Assembly (NCBI GenBank): GCA_027493875.1
Contig: JAOSJX010000022.1
Location: forward strand, 248,001-312,000
Source: Deltaproteobacteria bacterium
GTDB lineage: Bacteria; Lernaellota; Lernaellaia; JACKCT01
Direction: 5' to 3'
DNA length: 64,000 nt
In this document: piece after piece, positions 30,072 through 40,555 of the stretch
Layout: each line of letters begins with the position of its first letter
How positions within the stretch are numbered: position 1 is the stretch's first letter
The notes under the pieces: model-generated
What the model was told of the DNA's origin: nothing
Seen by the model: only the letters and a program-made list of their open reading frames with translations
Database searches by the model: none
Position numbers and translations under genes: made by a program

Positions 30072-30910
30072 ATCTCGCGCTCGCCGCGATCAAAAACGCG
30101 ATCTGGATCGGTTGGGAGATGGAGTCCAACTGGACCAAAAAATGGATTTACTTCATCTACGCCGCCGTGCGTCCGATGGCGCTGTGCCTCATTCTTTATT
30201 TTCTCTACATGACCAAAGAGGCGAGCCCGGCGACCGATGAAAACTTCGTCGCCATGTATATCGGCAACGCGTTTTTCAACATCTTCATCGCCGTCGCCGG
30301 CGGCATCTCGTGGGTCATCATCCAGGACCGCGAGCACTTCCGCATCATCCGCTACATCTACGTCGCGCCGTCGCCTTTTTGGGTTTACATCGTCGGACGC
30401 GCGACGATCGTTCTGGCGATCTCCCTTGTCAGCCTCGCGATCGTCATGGCGGTCGGCATTCTCTTTCTGGGCATTCCGATCGGTCCGTCCAACGTCGATT
30501 TCGGCCTGTTGTTCGTGTCCACGTTTCTGGGACTGGTGTCGGCGACGTGCGTCGGCCTCATTTTCGCGGGCGTCTGCCTGATCACGGCGCGCCATTCCAT
30601 GCTCATGGCCGAAGGCGCCGGCGCGGTTTTCCTTCTGACCTGCGGCATCCTGTATCCCGTGGACATCATGCCCTGGTTCGCCAAGATCCTCGGCTACGCG
30701 CTGCCCATGACCTACTGGATCGAACTCGTCCGCCGCGCGTTCGGTGCGGCGAGTTTTTCGCCCGCCCTGGCGGGGTACGGCACCACGCCCATGCTGATCT
30801 TCCTCGCGGTGCTGAGCGTGATCTTTACGTGGATCGCCCTGCGTACGTTCCGCGCCTGCGAAGACTCGGCGAAGCGGTCGGGCAAGCTGGATCAAACCAC
30901 CAACTACTGA
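30062..30910 (+). CDS. ABC-2 family permease 2
   Basis: 282 residues, intact, overlapping permease 1 by 10 bases. About six membrane helices; DREHFRIIRYIYVAPSPFWV corresponds to the ABC-2 coupling region. Together with permease 1 it would form a heterodimeric channel with two copies of the ATPase. Nothing in the sequence identifies the substrate. Confidence 0.82.
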   Translation: MAVNLALAAIKNAIWIGWEMESNWTKKWIYFIYAAVRPMALCLILYFLYMTKEASPATDENFVAMYIGNAFFNIFIAVAGGISWVIIQDREHFRIIRYIYVAPSPFWVYIVGRATIVLAISLVSLAIVMAVGILFLGIPIGPSNVDFGLLFVSTFLGLVSATCVGLIFAGVCLITARHSMLMAEGAGAVFLLTCGILYPVDIMPWFAKILGYALPMTYWIELVRRAFGAASFSPALAGYGTTPMLIFLAVLSVIFTWIALRTFRACEDSAKRSGKLDQTTNY

Positions 30911-30921
30911 AACGGTTCGCC

Positions 30922-31428
30922 ATGCGCGCCAGAGAACCGGTCATTGCCTACCTTGGTTTGGGATCGAGCCTCGGCGACCGCGCCGCGCATTTGCGTTTTG
31001 CGCTGACCCGCTTAGAAGAATTACCGAGACAAACGTCCGGCGATCGTCCCGCGTCTATGAAAGCGAGCCCGCCGGCGGCGTGGCGAAAAAATCCCTTCCT
31101 GAATTCGGTCGTCGAAATCGAAACGGCGCTGGCCCCCGCGGATCTGCTGCGCGAGATTCACCAAATCGAAAAAGACGCGGGCCGCGTCCGCGCCGTTCAC
31201 GGCGAGGACCGAACCCTCGATATCGACATCCTTCTCTACGGCGACCGCGTCATCCGCGACGGCGGCCTCCAAATCCCGCACCCGCGCCTGCACGAGCGCC
31301 GCTTCGTCCTCGCACCCCTGGCCGACCTTGCACCGGATCTCGTCATTCCGGGCTTACTTCGGCCCGTCGCCGAGTTACTCCGTCGAGTCCCCGGAGACGC
31401 CTCGCCGTTTCAAACGACGTTGCCTTAA
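30922..31428 (+). CDS. folK: 6-hydroxymethyl-7,8-dihydropterin pyrophosphokinase (two compensating indels)
   Basis: Folate pathway enzyme that pyrophosphorylates hydroxymethyl-dihydropterin. N-terminal AYLGLGSSLGDRAAHL, then NPFLNSVVEIET, the signature DRTLDIDILLYG and IPHPRLHERRFVLAPL. Between about 31018 and 31090 the family sequence (TETNVRRSSRVYESEPAGGV) is found in another frame, so two indels cancel and leave an open but partly garbled frame. It follows the ABC permease by 11 bases and overlaps the convergent lipoprotein gene by 4. Confidence 0.9.
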   Translation: MRAREPVIAYLGLGSSLGDRAAHLRFALTRLEELPRQTSGDRPASMKASPPAAWRKNPFLNSVVEIETALAPADLLREIHQIEKDAGRVRAVHGEDRTLDIDILLYGDRVIRDGGLQIPHPRLHERRFVLAPLADLAPDLVIPGLLRPVAELLRRVPGDASPFQTTLP

Positions 31429-31994
31429 GCGGCAAAATCTCCGCACGTGACGCTGCCTGTCGCGGGACGGATGCTGCCGATAAGGTTTTCGGCGTCCACC
31501 GACCCACAGTAGTAGCTGACGTCACCGCCGAACTCCCCGTCGGTCACGGTGAAGCCCACGTGCGCAAAAACGTTGGCTTCAGCGCACGCTTCGGCCATGC
31601 CGGAAGGCGTCTGGAAGGAACCGTCAATCTCGCCGCTTGTTTCATCGTGACGGAAGCCGGTGACGTCGTACGGGTCGGGTTCGTCTTCGTCCGGTTCAAT
31701 CACGCCGGTGATATCGCCGTTATCGGCGATGAGCAGGCGGGCGGTCCACATACTGACGTTTCCCGCGCCGAGATCCGTTTCTCCGTCAATGACAACGTCG
31801 TAACCGTCACACGGCGTATCGTCGTCCGCGTCGTCGTCGCCGGTGGTGTCGTCGTCGGCGTCATCGTCCATGTCGTCGTCATCGGCATCGTCATTGTCGT
31901 CGTCATCATCGTCGCAACCGCAACCTAGAGAAAGCGTTGCTGACAAGACCGCAGGGAAACACATTAATAGAAAAATCATCTTTTCCGACATCAT
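31425..31994 (-). CDS. small Asp-rich lipoprotein
   Basis: 189 residues, intact. Signal MMSEKMIFLLMCFPAVLSA then LSLGCGC, immediately followed by DDDDDDNDDADDDD and more Asp repeats, then a ~125-residue beta-rich domain (YDVVIDGETDLGAGNVSMWT) with Cys residues (AEACAEANV, VSYYCGS, VTCGDF). Same linker-after-lipobox plan as 22728-24086. Function unknown. Confidence 0.72.
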   Translation of the reverse strand: MMSEKMIFLLMCFPAVLSATLSLGCGCDDDDDDNDDADDDDMDDDADDDTTGDDDADDDTPCDGYDVVIDGETDLGAGNVSMWTARLLIADNGDITGVIEPDEDEPDPYDVTGFRHDETSGEIDGSFQTPSGMAEACAEANVFAHVGFTVTDGEFGGDVSYYCGSVDAENLIGSIRPATGSVTCGDFAA

Positions 31995-32208
31995 GTCGCC
32001 TCCTTGAGTGGGTAACGAACGTTAGGTCTTCAAAAAAATTCCTTTCAAATCAGATACTTGAAGTTCGATCGGTTTTTCCGGTTTACCGTAAAAAAGTTTC
32101 TTGGGTCGCCGCGTGGACACGCGCGGGCTCCTGCGTTACATTCCGCCCGCCTTCCCTTCGCGCGCGGAACCGTCTCGGCGGCGCGGTGTCACAAGGGGGG
32201 TTTTTTCG

Positions 32209-33222
32209 TTGAATATCGCCTGTTTACCGGGGAGATCGTGGCGGCAAAAGCCGCAATTTTTCGGCGTGATCGTCGCGGGCGCCTTGGCGCTGGCGGTGAT
32301 CTGCGCCCCCGCCTCCGGCCTCGGCCGCCGACGTCGAAATCGAGGTCGCCGTCGATCAATCGGAAATCACCGTCGGCGATCCGGTCGCCTATTCCATCAC
32401 GCTCACCTGGGACCCCGCCGTTCAGCCCGCCGACCCCGTTCTCGAGGAAAACCTCGGCGCCCTCGTCGTCCGCGACCGCAAACGCGGCGAACTGCAAACC
32501 TTGGGAGACGGCCCGACCCCCGCGGCCCCAGCGTACCGATATCTACACCATAACGTCCTACACCGTCGGCGAATACAAAATCCCGCCGCCCCTCGTCCGC
32601 TACCAGCCAAAGGAAGGCGAAGCGCGTACCATCGCCGCAGAACCCGTCGCGCTCAAGGTCAAATCCATCGCGCCGGAAGACGCCACCGACATCCGCGACA
32701 TCAAACCCCCGTTTCCGTGCCGCGCGACCTGCGCAAGCCGGGGATGATCGCCGCCGGCGCGCTCGCCGCGCTCGTGCTCGTGATCGCCCTTATCGTGTGG
32801 CTCGTGCGCCGGTCGCGCCGGGGCGGCGCGCCCGTTCCGCAGGAACCGCCCTACGACCGCGCCATCCGCCGCTTGCGCGTCCTCCGCAACGCCCCCGCGC
32901 CACGCACGACGACATCAAGGCGTTCTCCGTCGAACTCTCCGAAATTCTGCGCGACTACCTCGACGGCCGTTTCGCGGTTCCCGCGCCGCTTCTGACGACC
33001 TCGCAATTGCGCCGCTTCATAGGCGATCTCGACGCGCCGCCTCCGGATCACGAAACCTGGCTGCGCGTCCTCGATTCCGCGGACTTCGTGAAATTCGCGC
33101 GCGTGGAACCTTCGCCCGAGGATCTGGACAAGGACTACGAAACGGTGCGTTCGTTCGTCGATAAAACGCGCCCGACTCCCGACCCCGAGAAGAAGGACGT
33201 CCCGAAGGAGGAGGCGGCATGA
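32209..33222 (+). CDS. Bat-operon membrane protein, DUF4381-like (several indels)
   Basis: First gene of the aerotolerance operon. TTG start; signal-like FFGVIVAGALALAVICAPAS, a beta domain (EIEVAVDQSEITVGDPVAYS), membrane helix ALAALVLVIALIVWLVRRS and a cytoplasmic helical domain DDIKAFSVELSEILRDYLDG, the arrangement of DUF4381-type proteins that accompany BatA and BatB. Four or more frame slips (near 32325, 32510, 32720 and 32905) scatter it over three frames. Its stop overlaps batA as ATGA. Role in the Bat complex is not established. Confidence 0.6.
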
Positions 33223-34214
33223 CCTTCACCTTCGGTTTTCCGTGGGCGTTTCTGCTGCTGATCCCGCTGGCGCTTCTCGTCGGCTGGCGTGTCACCCGCG
33301 AACGCAAGCTCCTCGCGCCGGTCATCGCCGCCTCGTCCGAGCTGTGGGCCGGCGTCCGCGCCACGTGGCGCGTGCGGTTGCGTTTTGTGCCGCCGCTTTT
33401 GCGCGCTCTCGCGCTGACCGCGCTGGTCGTCGCCGTCGCGCGCCCCCAATCCGGGCGCACCTACGACGTCACCGAAGGCGAAGGCATCGACATCGTCCTC
33501 GCCCTCGACATCTCCGGCTCCATGTCCGCGCTCGATTTCGAACCGCACGACCGCCTCCAGGTCGCCAAGGCGACCATCCGCCGCTTCATCGAAGGCCGCA
33601 AAGTCGATCGCATCGGCCTCGTGCTCTTCGCGGGCAAGGCCTTCACGCAGGCGCCGCTCACACTCGACTACGGCATGATCCTGCAGTTTCTCGACCGCGC
33701 CGAGGTCGGTCTCATCGACGACGGCACCGCGATCGGCATGGCCCTCGTCACCGCGACGAACCGCCTGCGCGACTCCACCGCGAAGAGCAAGGTCGTCGTG
33801 CTGCTCACCGACGGCGACAACAACGCCGGCCAGGTCGATCCGCGCACCGCCGCGAATCTCGCCGCCGGCGTCGGGGTGCGCGTGCACACGATCGGCGTCG
33901 GCAGCAACGGGCCGGTGTACGTGCCCGTCAAAGACCCGCTGCTCGGACGGCGCCTCGTGCGGCAGAATTTCAAGCTCGATGAGGAAACGCTGCGCGCCAT
34001 CGCCGACGAGACCGGCGGCGATTACTTCCGCGCCACCGACGCCGCCTCCCTCGCGCGCGTCTTCGAACGCATCGACACGATGGAAAAGAGCCCCTACGAA
34101 ATCAAAACCTTCACCGATTTCACCGAGCGCTACCCGATTCCGCTCGCCCTCGCGTTCGCCTTTGCGCTCGCCGAAATCCTGCTGGCCGGCACCGTGTTCC
34201 GGAGGGTCTTCTGA
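33219..34214 (+). CDS. batA: BatA, vWA-domain inner membrane protein
   Basis: 331 residues, intact. Two N-terminal membrane helices, vWA domain with MIDAS DISGSMS near residue 95, TDGDNNAGQ, and a C-terminal helix (IPLALAFAFALAEILLAG). Resembles Bacteroides aerotolerance BatA, part of a MoxR-linked envelope complex proposed to aid folding or stress survival. Overlaps neighbours on both sides by 1-4 bases. Confidence 0.87.
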   Translation: MTFTFGFPWAFLLLIPLALLVGWRVTRERKLLAPVIAASSELWAGVRATWRVRLRFVPPLLRALALTALVVAVARPQSGRTYDVTEGEGIDIVLALDISGSMSALDFEPHDRLQVAKATIRRFIEGRKVDRIGLVLFAGKAFTQAPLTLDYGMILQFLDRAEVGLIDDGTAIGMALVTATNRLRDSTAKSKVVVLLTDGDNNAGQVDPRTAANLAAGVGVRVHTIGVGSNGPVYVPVKDPLLGRRLVRQNFKLDEETLRAIADETGGDYFRATDAASLARVFERIDTMEKSPYEIKTFTDFTERYPIPLALAFAFALAEILLAGTVFRRVF

Positions 34215-35258
34215 TGGAATTCGCGCGGCCGATCCTCTTTCTCTTGCTGATCGCCGTCGCGGCGGCGGCGGTCTTCCTGATCGTCTCCGCGCGCCGCAAA
34301 CGCCGCGCGCTCGCGCGCTTCGCCGATCCCGCCGTCTGGACCGCTGTTCGCGCCATGCACGTCCCGGGGCGCGAAACGCTGCGCGTCGTCCTTGCAGCGC
34401 TCGCGCTGGCCCTGCTCGTCGTCGGGCTCGCCGGCCCGAAATTCGGCACCGTTTTCGAGGAAGCCCGCCGGCGCGGCGTCGATCTCGTCGTGGCCGTGGA
34501 CGTGTCCAAATCCATGCTGGCCGAGGACTTCGCGCCGAACCGCCTCGGCAAAGCCAAGCATCAACTCTCCGCGCTGCTCGACAAGCTCCAGGGCGACCGC
34601 GTCGCCGTCATGCCCTTCGCCGGCGAGGCCTTCCTGCTGTGTCCGCTCACGCTTGATTATTCCGCGGCCAAACTCTATCTCGGCATTCTCGACGCCGACT
34701 CGATCCCCACGCCCGGCACCAACCTGACCGCCGCCATCGACACCGCGCGCACCGCCTACGAGGAAATGGACCGCAAGCACAAGGTGCTGCTCCTGCTCAC
34801 CGACGGCGAAAGCCACGAGGAAGGCGCCGCGGAAGCCGCGCAGAAAGCCGCGGACGAAGGCGTCGTGATCTATACCATCGGCATCGGCACGCCCGACGGC
34901 GTCCCCATTCCCGTGCGCGACGACGAAGGCAACCTTCAATACAAAAAAAGACCGCAAGGGCGAGGTCGTCATGTCCAAGCTCGACGAAACCATGCTCGAA
35001 AAAATCGCGCTGCTCACCGGCGGGCGTTACTATCGCTCCAGCTACGGCGAACTCGAACTCGACTGGTTTCTCGACGAACTCGCGGCGCTTGATAAAAAGG
35101 ATCTCAAAAGCCAGGTCATCAGCCGCAAGCGGGAACGCTATTTCGCGTTCGCGCTCGCCGCGTTTGTCTTGCTGTTCGTCGACGCCGCGCTGCCCGACCG
35201 GCGCCTCCGCCGCAAAAGCCGCGCCGAAAAGGCCACGCCGATGGAGGACGCCGCATGA
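34214..35258 (+). CDS. batB: BatB, vWA-domain inner membrane protein (one indel)
   Basis: Paralogue of BatA. MEFARPILFLLLIAVAAAAV, vWA MIDAS written DVSKSML near residue 95, TDGESHEEG. A slip in the run of seven A near 34944 breaks the frame; the rest (LDETMLEKIALLTGGRYYRS ... YFAFALAAFVLLFVDAALP) is intact and ends with a membrane helix. The MIDAS third position is Ser as required. Confidence 0.87.
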
Positions 35259-36060
35259 AACGCGTTCCTCGGCTCGCTCTTTTGTTCATCGCCGCGTTGT
35301 CCGTTTGCGGCTTCATGGATTTCGTTTTTGACGCCGCGCATGAAGGCAACGACGCGTTCACGCGCGGCCTGTTCGATCAGGCGGCCAAGCACTACACGGA
35401 AGCCCAGATCGACCAGCCCACCGAGTCGCGCCTCGACTTCAACCTCGGCGCCGCGCTCTACAAGCAAGGCAAACTCGACGATGCGCTCACCGCCTTTCGC
35501 AAGGCCGCCAAATCCGACGACCGCGACGTCGCCGCGGACGCGCGCTACAACGCCGGCAACGCGCTCTTCCAGCAACAGAAACTGGACGAGGCGATCGTCG
35601 AATACACCGAAACGCTGAAACTTCGTCCCGACGACGAGGACGCCAAATACAACCTGGAACTCGCGCGTCGTCTCCTGCAGCAGCGCGAGCAGCAAGACCA
35701 GGATCAGAAAGACCAGCAGCAACAAAACCAGGACCGGCAACAGCAGAACCAGGACCAACAACAGCAGCAGCAGCAAGACGAAAAGCCGGATCAACCGCAG
35801 GAACCGGAAGAAGGCGAATCCGGCGAGCAGCCGAAGGAAGAGCCTCAACCGCAACCCGGCGACGAGAACGAGCAACAGGAGCAACCCGAACAACAAAACG
35901 CCGACGCCGCCCAGGCGCAGGCCGCCGATGAGGAACTCGAAAAATTGACGCCCGAACAGGCGGCGCGCATCCTGGATTCGCTGAAAAAGAAGAGATGGAC
36001 GAAATCTCGCGCCAGCTTCTGCCGAAGACCGGCTACCAAAGCACCGACAAGGACTGGTAA
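35255..36060 (+). CDS. batC: BatC, TPR protein with Gln-rich tail (one indel)
   Basis: Signal-like N-terminus, then three TPR-type repeats (LDFNLGAALYKQGKLDDAL, ARYNAGNALFQQQKLDEAI) and a long low-complexity region rich in Gln, Asp and Pro (about residues 145-220). A slip near 35990 changes frame; the genuine end reads EEMDEISRQLLPKTGYQS and stops at 36060. Likely a scaffold of the Bat complex on the periplasmic side. Confidence 0.8.
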
Positions 36061-36069
36061 GAAAGCCGC

Positions 36070-37873
36070 ATGTTCCGCCACGCCGCCATCGCGCTCGTCG
36101 CCGTGTTCCTGCTCGCCGGCGCCACCGCGTCCGCGCAGGACATCCAAATCAGTCTGCAGGCGGATGCGGACGCGGTCGTGGTCGGTGATTCCCTGAACGT
36201 CGAAATCTCCGTCGAGGGCGCTGGGGTGCGATCGCCGAACGTGGAAATGGACGACCCGCCGCAGTTTGAGATCGAAGGCCGCTCCCAAGGCCAGCAGGTC
36301 TCGATCGTGGGCGGACGCACGTCCATGAGCCGCACACTCAACCTGCGCTACCGCGCCGTTAAATCCGGCCGCGCCAAATTCGGCCCGGCGCGCGTGCGTT
36401 ATAAGGGACGCGTTTACCAGAGCAACGCCGTGGACGTGGACGTCGCCGACAGCGCCGCCGCCGCGCCCAGCGGCCCCGCGCCGACCGAAGCCGCCGGTAA
36501 AAACGCGTTTCTCGACGTCGAACTCACCGCCACGGAGGCCTACCCCGGACAGGAAGTCGGCGCCGCTTACTTCTTCTACACCTCGCTCAACGTGCGCCAG
36601 GCGGAGGCCGTGTCGGAGCCGTCCTTCCCCGGCGCGATTCCCCACAAACTCGCCGGCGGCGGCAAACTCAACTTCATCGGCACGCGCGTCGGCGGCGAGT
36701 CCTACCTCGTCTCCCCGCTCGTGCGCTACGTGCTGTATCCCGTCGCGCCGGGCGAGGTGACCGTCGACGAATTCCGCATGGCGGCCCTTGTCGACCGTCC
36801 CAACAAACGGCGCCGGGGCGACGTCTTCGACTCCTTTTTCGCCACCAGCGCGCAGCGCGTCGACCTCGCCAGCCCGCGAAAAATCATCAAAGTGAAACCG
36901 CTGCCCGCCGAGGGCCGCCCCGCGGATTTTTCCGGCAACGTCGGCGTCTTCACCATGAGCGCGTCCCTCGACAAGACGAGCGTCGACGTCGGCGACGCCG
37001 TCACGCTGTCCATCGTTGTGGAGGGCAAGGGCAACACGGAAACGATCGCCCCACCCGCCGTCGACGTGGCGGACGGCCTCAAAACCTTCAGCCAGTCGAG
37101 CCGCGACGAAAGCGTCGCCGCCTTCGATACCATGAAATCGCGCCGCGTGTTCGAGACGATCATCGTCCCCGAAAAATCCGGCGTCTACGACATCGGCCCC
37201 TTCGACATGCCGGTCTTCGATCCCGACGAAGAGGAATACGTCCGCGTCACAGCGCCGGCCGTGCGTTTCGAGGCCGCGCCCGGATCGGGTCCCACGATGG
37301 CCGCAAAAAAACGGCGGCGCCAAATCGGCGATCGCGCTGTCCGGCAAGGACATCCGCACCGTCAAACGCGACGCCGACCGGCTGGAAGAGACGCCGCGCC
37401 CCGTCGGCCGCGATCCGTTTTTGTGGCTCGTCATCTTCGCGGGGCCGCTGGGTTTCGCGGTGCGTTTATGGCAGGTCCGCACGCGCGAGCGCCTCGCGTC
37501 CGACGTCACGCTCGCGCGCCGCGTGAAAGCCGGCAAAGAAGCGCGCCGCCGGCTCGCCGAGGCGCGCAAGCTGGTTGACGGCGACGCCGCGCGTTTCGGC
37601 GCGGAACTCTACGCCGCGCTCATCGGATTTGTCGCCGATCAGCTCGGCATCGAGGCGCCGTCGCTGACGGCGAACCGCGCGCGCGACGGCCTCGCCGCCC
37701 GCGGCGTTCCGGCGGAACAACTCGACGCGCTATTGGATTCGCTCAAGCGCTGCGACGGACTGCGCTACGGCGGGTTCTCGCCGCCGAGGGCCGAACGCGA
37801 GGCCCTGCTGCAAAAAGCCGGCAATTTCATCGACCGCGTGCACCGCGTTTTGCAGAAAGGCGGCGCGAAATGA
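36070..37873 (+). CDS. batD: BatD, exported beta-domain protein (one indel)
   Basis: Signal peptide MFRHAAIALVAVFLLAGATA, then repeated Ig-like beta domains (ISLQADADAVVVGDSLNVEI; VFTMSASLDKTSVDVGDAVT), the plan of BatD/oxygen-tolerance proteins. A slip in the A-run near 37310 shifts frame; the continuing part has a membrane helix (FLWLVIFAGPLGFAVRLW) and a cytoplasmic helical domain. Ends overlapping batE by 4 bases. Confidence 0.83.
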
Positions 37874-38640
37874 AAACGCGCGGTCTTCTGCTCGCCGCGC
37901 TGATCGTCGCGGGACTCCCGGCGCTTTCGTTCGCTTCCGGCGAAGGCGCCGCGACGTTCTACAATCAAGGCAACGCGGCGTTCCTCGACGGGCGTTTCGA
38001 CGACGCGGTCTCCGCCTACGAAACCGCTAAGGACCAGGGCTCCCACGACGCGCGCCTGCTTTACAACCTCGGCTGCGCCTACTGGAAGGCGGGTGAACTC
38101 GGCAAGGCGATTCAGCATTTCGAAATGGCGCGGACGCGAGCGCCGCGCGACGGGGATATCCAATACAACCTGGACTTCCTCCGCGCGCAGCGCGCCGACG
38201 AACTTCCGGAAACCGACCAATCCATCGTCGTCCGCCTCGGCGAATGGCCGCTTCGCCATGCGACGCGGCGCGAACTCGCGTGGGCCGGCGCGCTGGCCTC
38301 GCTCTTGGGTTTCTTCGCCGCGGGCGCGTTCTGGCCGCGGCGCCGCGAACGGTTCGGAAAACTCGGCCTCGCCGCCGCCGCCGGCGTCGTCGGCCTCGGA
38401 CTTCTCGCCTTCGTTTATACCGGATGGCATTACGCGGAATACGGCACGCCGCGCGCGATCGTCGGCGCGGAGGAACTCGAGGTGAAAAGCGGCCCCGCGC
38501 TCTCGAATCCGACGTTGTTCACCGTCCACGAAGGGCTCGACGCGCGCGTCACGCAGGGGCGCGGTACCTGGTCGCTCATTGAAATCCCCACCGGGTTCAC
38601 CGGCTGGGTGCCCAGCGAAAAACTTTTACCGATCGGATAG
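37870..38640 (+). CDS. batE: BatE, TPR plus SH3-like membrane protein
   Basis: 256 residues, intact. Signal peptide, TPR pair (FYNQGNAAFLDGRFDDAVSA, LLYNLGCAYWKAGELGKAI), two membrane helices (LAWAGALASLLGFFAAGAFW; AGVVGLGLLAFVYTGW) and a C-terminal bacterial SH3-like domain (LEVKSGPALSNPTLFTVHEG ... GWVPSEKL). This is the standard BatE plan. Confidence 0.85.
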   Translation: MKTRGLLLAALIVAGLPALSFASGEGAATFYNQGNAAFLDGRFDDAVSAYETAKDQGSHDARLLYNLGCAYWKAGELGKAIQHFEMARTRAPRDGDIQYNLDFLRAQRADELPETDQSIVVRLGEWPLRHATRRELAWAGALASLLGFFAAGAFWPRRRERFGKLGLAAAAGVVGLGLLAFVYTGWHYAEYGTPRAIVGAEELEVKSGPALSNPTLFTVHEGLDARVTQGRGTWSLIEIPTGFTGWVPSEKLLPIG

Positions 38641-38644
38641 CGCC

Positions 38645-39252
38645 ATGGACCACCACGATCATCATTCGAAAAAATTTCATCACCTCAAGGCCGAACTCCT
38701 CGATCGGCCCGAGCGGCGCTCGTTCATCCCGCCCGACAAGATCGTCGCGCTCGTCGCGCCCTTCGCCGGGATGCGTTTCGGCGATTTGGGTTGCGGCACC
38801 GGGTACGGTACGTGGCCGATCATCGACGCCATCGCGGGGAAAGGCCGATTCATCGGGATTGATTCGCAGGAGGAAATGCTGGCCATCTTCCGCGAGCGCG
38901 CGGCCCAACACGCGCACGCGAACTCGGTTGAAGCCGTTCTCACCACCGATGAGAGCATCGCGCTGCCCGACGCGAGCCTCGACGTGCTCCTCATGATCGC
39001 GCTTTATCACGAACTGCCGGACCGCGAAAAAACCGCTCGGGAGATCGCGCGCGTTTTGAAACCGGGCGGGCGCGTCGTCATCATCGATTGGCGGCCGCTG
39101 CGCTCGACGAAGAACGCATGCACGGCCCGCCCGCCGATCACCGTCTTCCCGCGGAAACGGCGTTGGACGATCTCGCCGCCGCGGGCCTGACCGACGTCAC
39201 GCGCCACAACACGTTCGACCATCTCTGGGCCGTCACCGCGACGCGGCCTTAA
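38645..39252 (+). CDS. class I SAM-dependent methyltransferase with His-rich N-terminus (one indel)
   Basis: Begins MDHHDHHSKKFHHLKAELLD, an unusual His cluster. Motif I is FGDLGCGTGYGTW; later IALYHELPDREKTAREIARV and LKPGGRVVIIDW are typical of the UbiE/arsenite-methyltransferase-like group. Frame slips near 39105; the corrected end is GLTDVTRHNTFDHLWAVTAT. Four bases after batE, so probably in that transcript. The substrate is not apparent. Confidence 0.78.
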
Positions 39253-39285
39253 TTCGCCATTCGCAATTCGTAATTCGCAATTGCT
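39253..39285. repeat. short-period intergenic repeat, unit near ATTCGCA
   Basis: Five imperfect copies of a 7-8 base unit (attcgcc, attcgca, attcgta, attcgca, attgct) fill the gap between two convergent genes. Same class as 6592-6622 but with a different unit. Confidence 0.6.
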
Positions 39286-40555
39286 AGGCCGCTTGCCGGT
39301 GGTAGTACGGAACAAGCTCGTCGAAACTGTGCTTGAACGTGATGATGCCGAGCAGTTTTTCCGCCTCGCCCACGACGGGCAGCGCGAGGAAGTTGTATTT
39401 GTAAAACTGCTCGGCCACGGCCGCGATGCCGTCGTCCGGCTTGGCGAAAACGAGACGCCCGCCGAAAAGATCTTTAAGCACCGTTTCCGGCGGGGCGAGA
39501 ACCAGCGCCTTCAAACTCACGACACCCGTCAACCGGCCCGCGCCGTCGTGGCAGAAAACGTAGTGCAGCATCTCCACATCTTCCGCGTGCTCGCGCACGA
39601 GACGCAGCGCGTCCGCCGCCGTGGCGTCCTCCGCGGCCGTCACGAAGTCGGTCGACATGAGCGCGCCGGCGGTGCGTTCCCCGAACGTGCGGAGGAGTTC
39701 GATTTCCTCGCGCTCGTCCGGTTCCATGCGCTGCATGATGACCGACTGATGATCCTCCGGCAGTTCTTCGGAAAATATCCGCCGCCGCCGACGCCTCCAT
39801 CTCTTCCATGATGTCCGCCGCCACGTGCGGATCGAGATCGCCCACGATCGCCGCGCCGAGTTCGGGCTCCACCTCTTCCAGCGCGTTCGCCGCCGTCTCG
39901 GTATCGACCGTGTGCATCAGCGCCACGCGGTCGTCCTTGTTCAGATCCTCCAGAATCTCCGCCAACTCGCCGGGATGCAGATCGTCGATCGCCGGCCGGG
40001 CGACGACGAGCTTGAGCTGTCCGCGTTCGCGGCCGCCTTCCAGCGTTTGCACGTGACGCCACGAAATGAATTCGTCCTTCATCGGCCGGCCGACGAGCCG
40101 CGCCATCCGCCGCGCGCCCCCTCGAATCCCAGCCGGCGCAAAAGCCCCGAAAGCCCCACGTCCACGTGGACGACGTACGTTTTGCCTTGCGCGAAAAGCA
40201 TGTGCACGTCGTTCACGCGCACCACCTTCGCGCCTTCCATATCCACGATCTGCTTGTCGAGAAGCACGTCGCGCACGAGAAACTGATTTTCGCCGAGCCG
40301 AAAATCCGACAGCGCCGCCGGATCGATGTCCCCCTCGCCGAGTGTCGCGAGATGACGCACCGGCAAAAACCGCTCGCCGTCCGCCGAACGCACCACCGCG
40401 CCGGTCACGACCGGGTACAGCCCTTCGCGCGCGGCGACCAGATCGGTCAGGCGGCCCACCGTCCGGCCGCCGGCCGTGACGCGTTTGCCGAGATAGTCCG
40501 ACGCAAACGCAAACGCGTGAGCCGAATCCGCGGAACGCAGTTCGTTCAAAGCCAT
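39284..40555 (-). CDS. PRC-barrel / MgtE_N / CBS-pair protein (two indels)
   Basis: Soluble magnesium-transporter-like regulatory protein without a membrane domain. PRC-barrel-like N-terminus (SDYLGKRVTAGGRTVGRLTD; VDMEGAKVVRVNDVHMLFAQ), then an MgtE_N-type superhelix (LHPGELAEILEDLNKDDRVA; EPELGAAIVGDLDPHVAADI) and two CBS domains (ALMSTDFVTAAEDATAADAL; GRLVFAKPDDGIAAVAEQF). Frame slips near 40110 and near 39770. CBS pairs usually bind nucleotides and MgtE_N binds Mg2+. A strong promoter and a ~265-base leader precede it. Confidence 0.8.
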
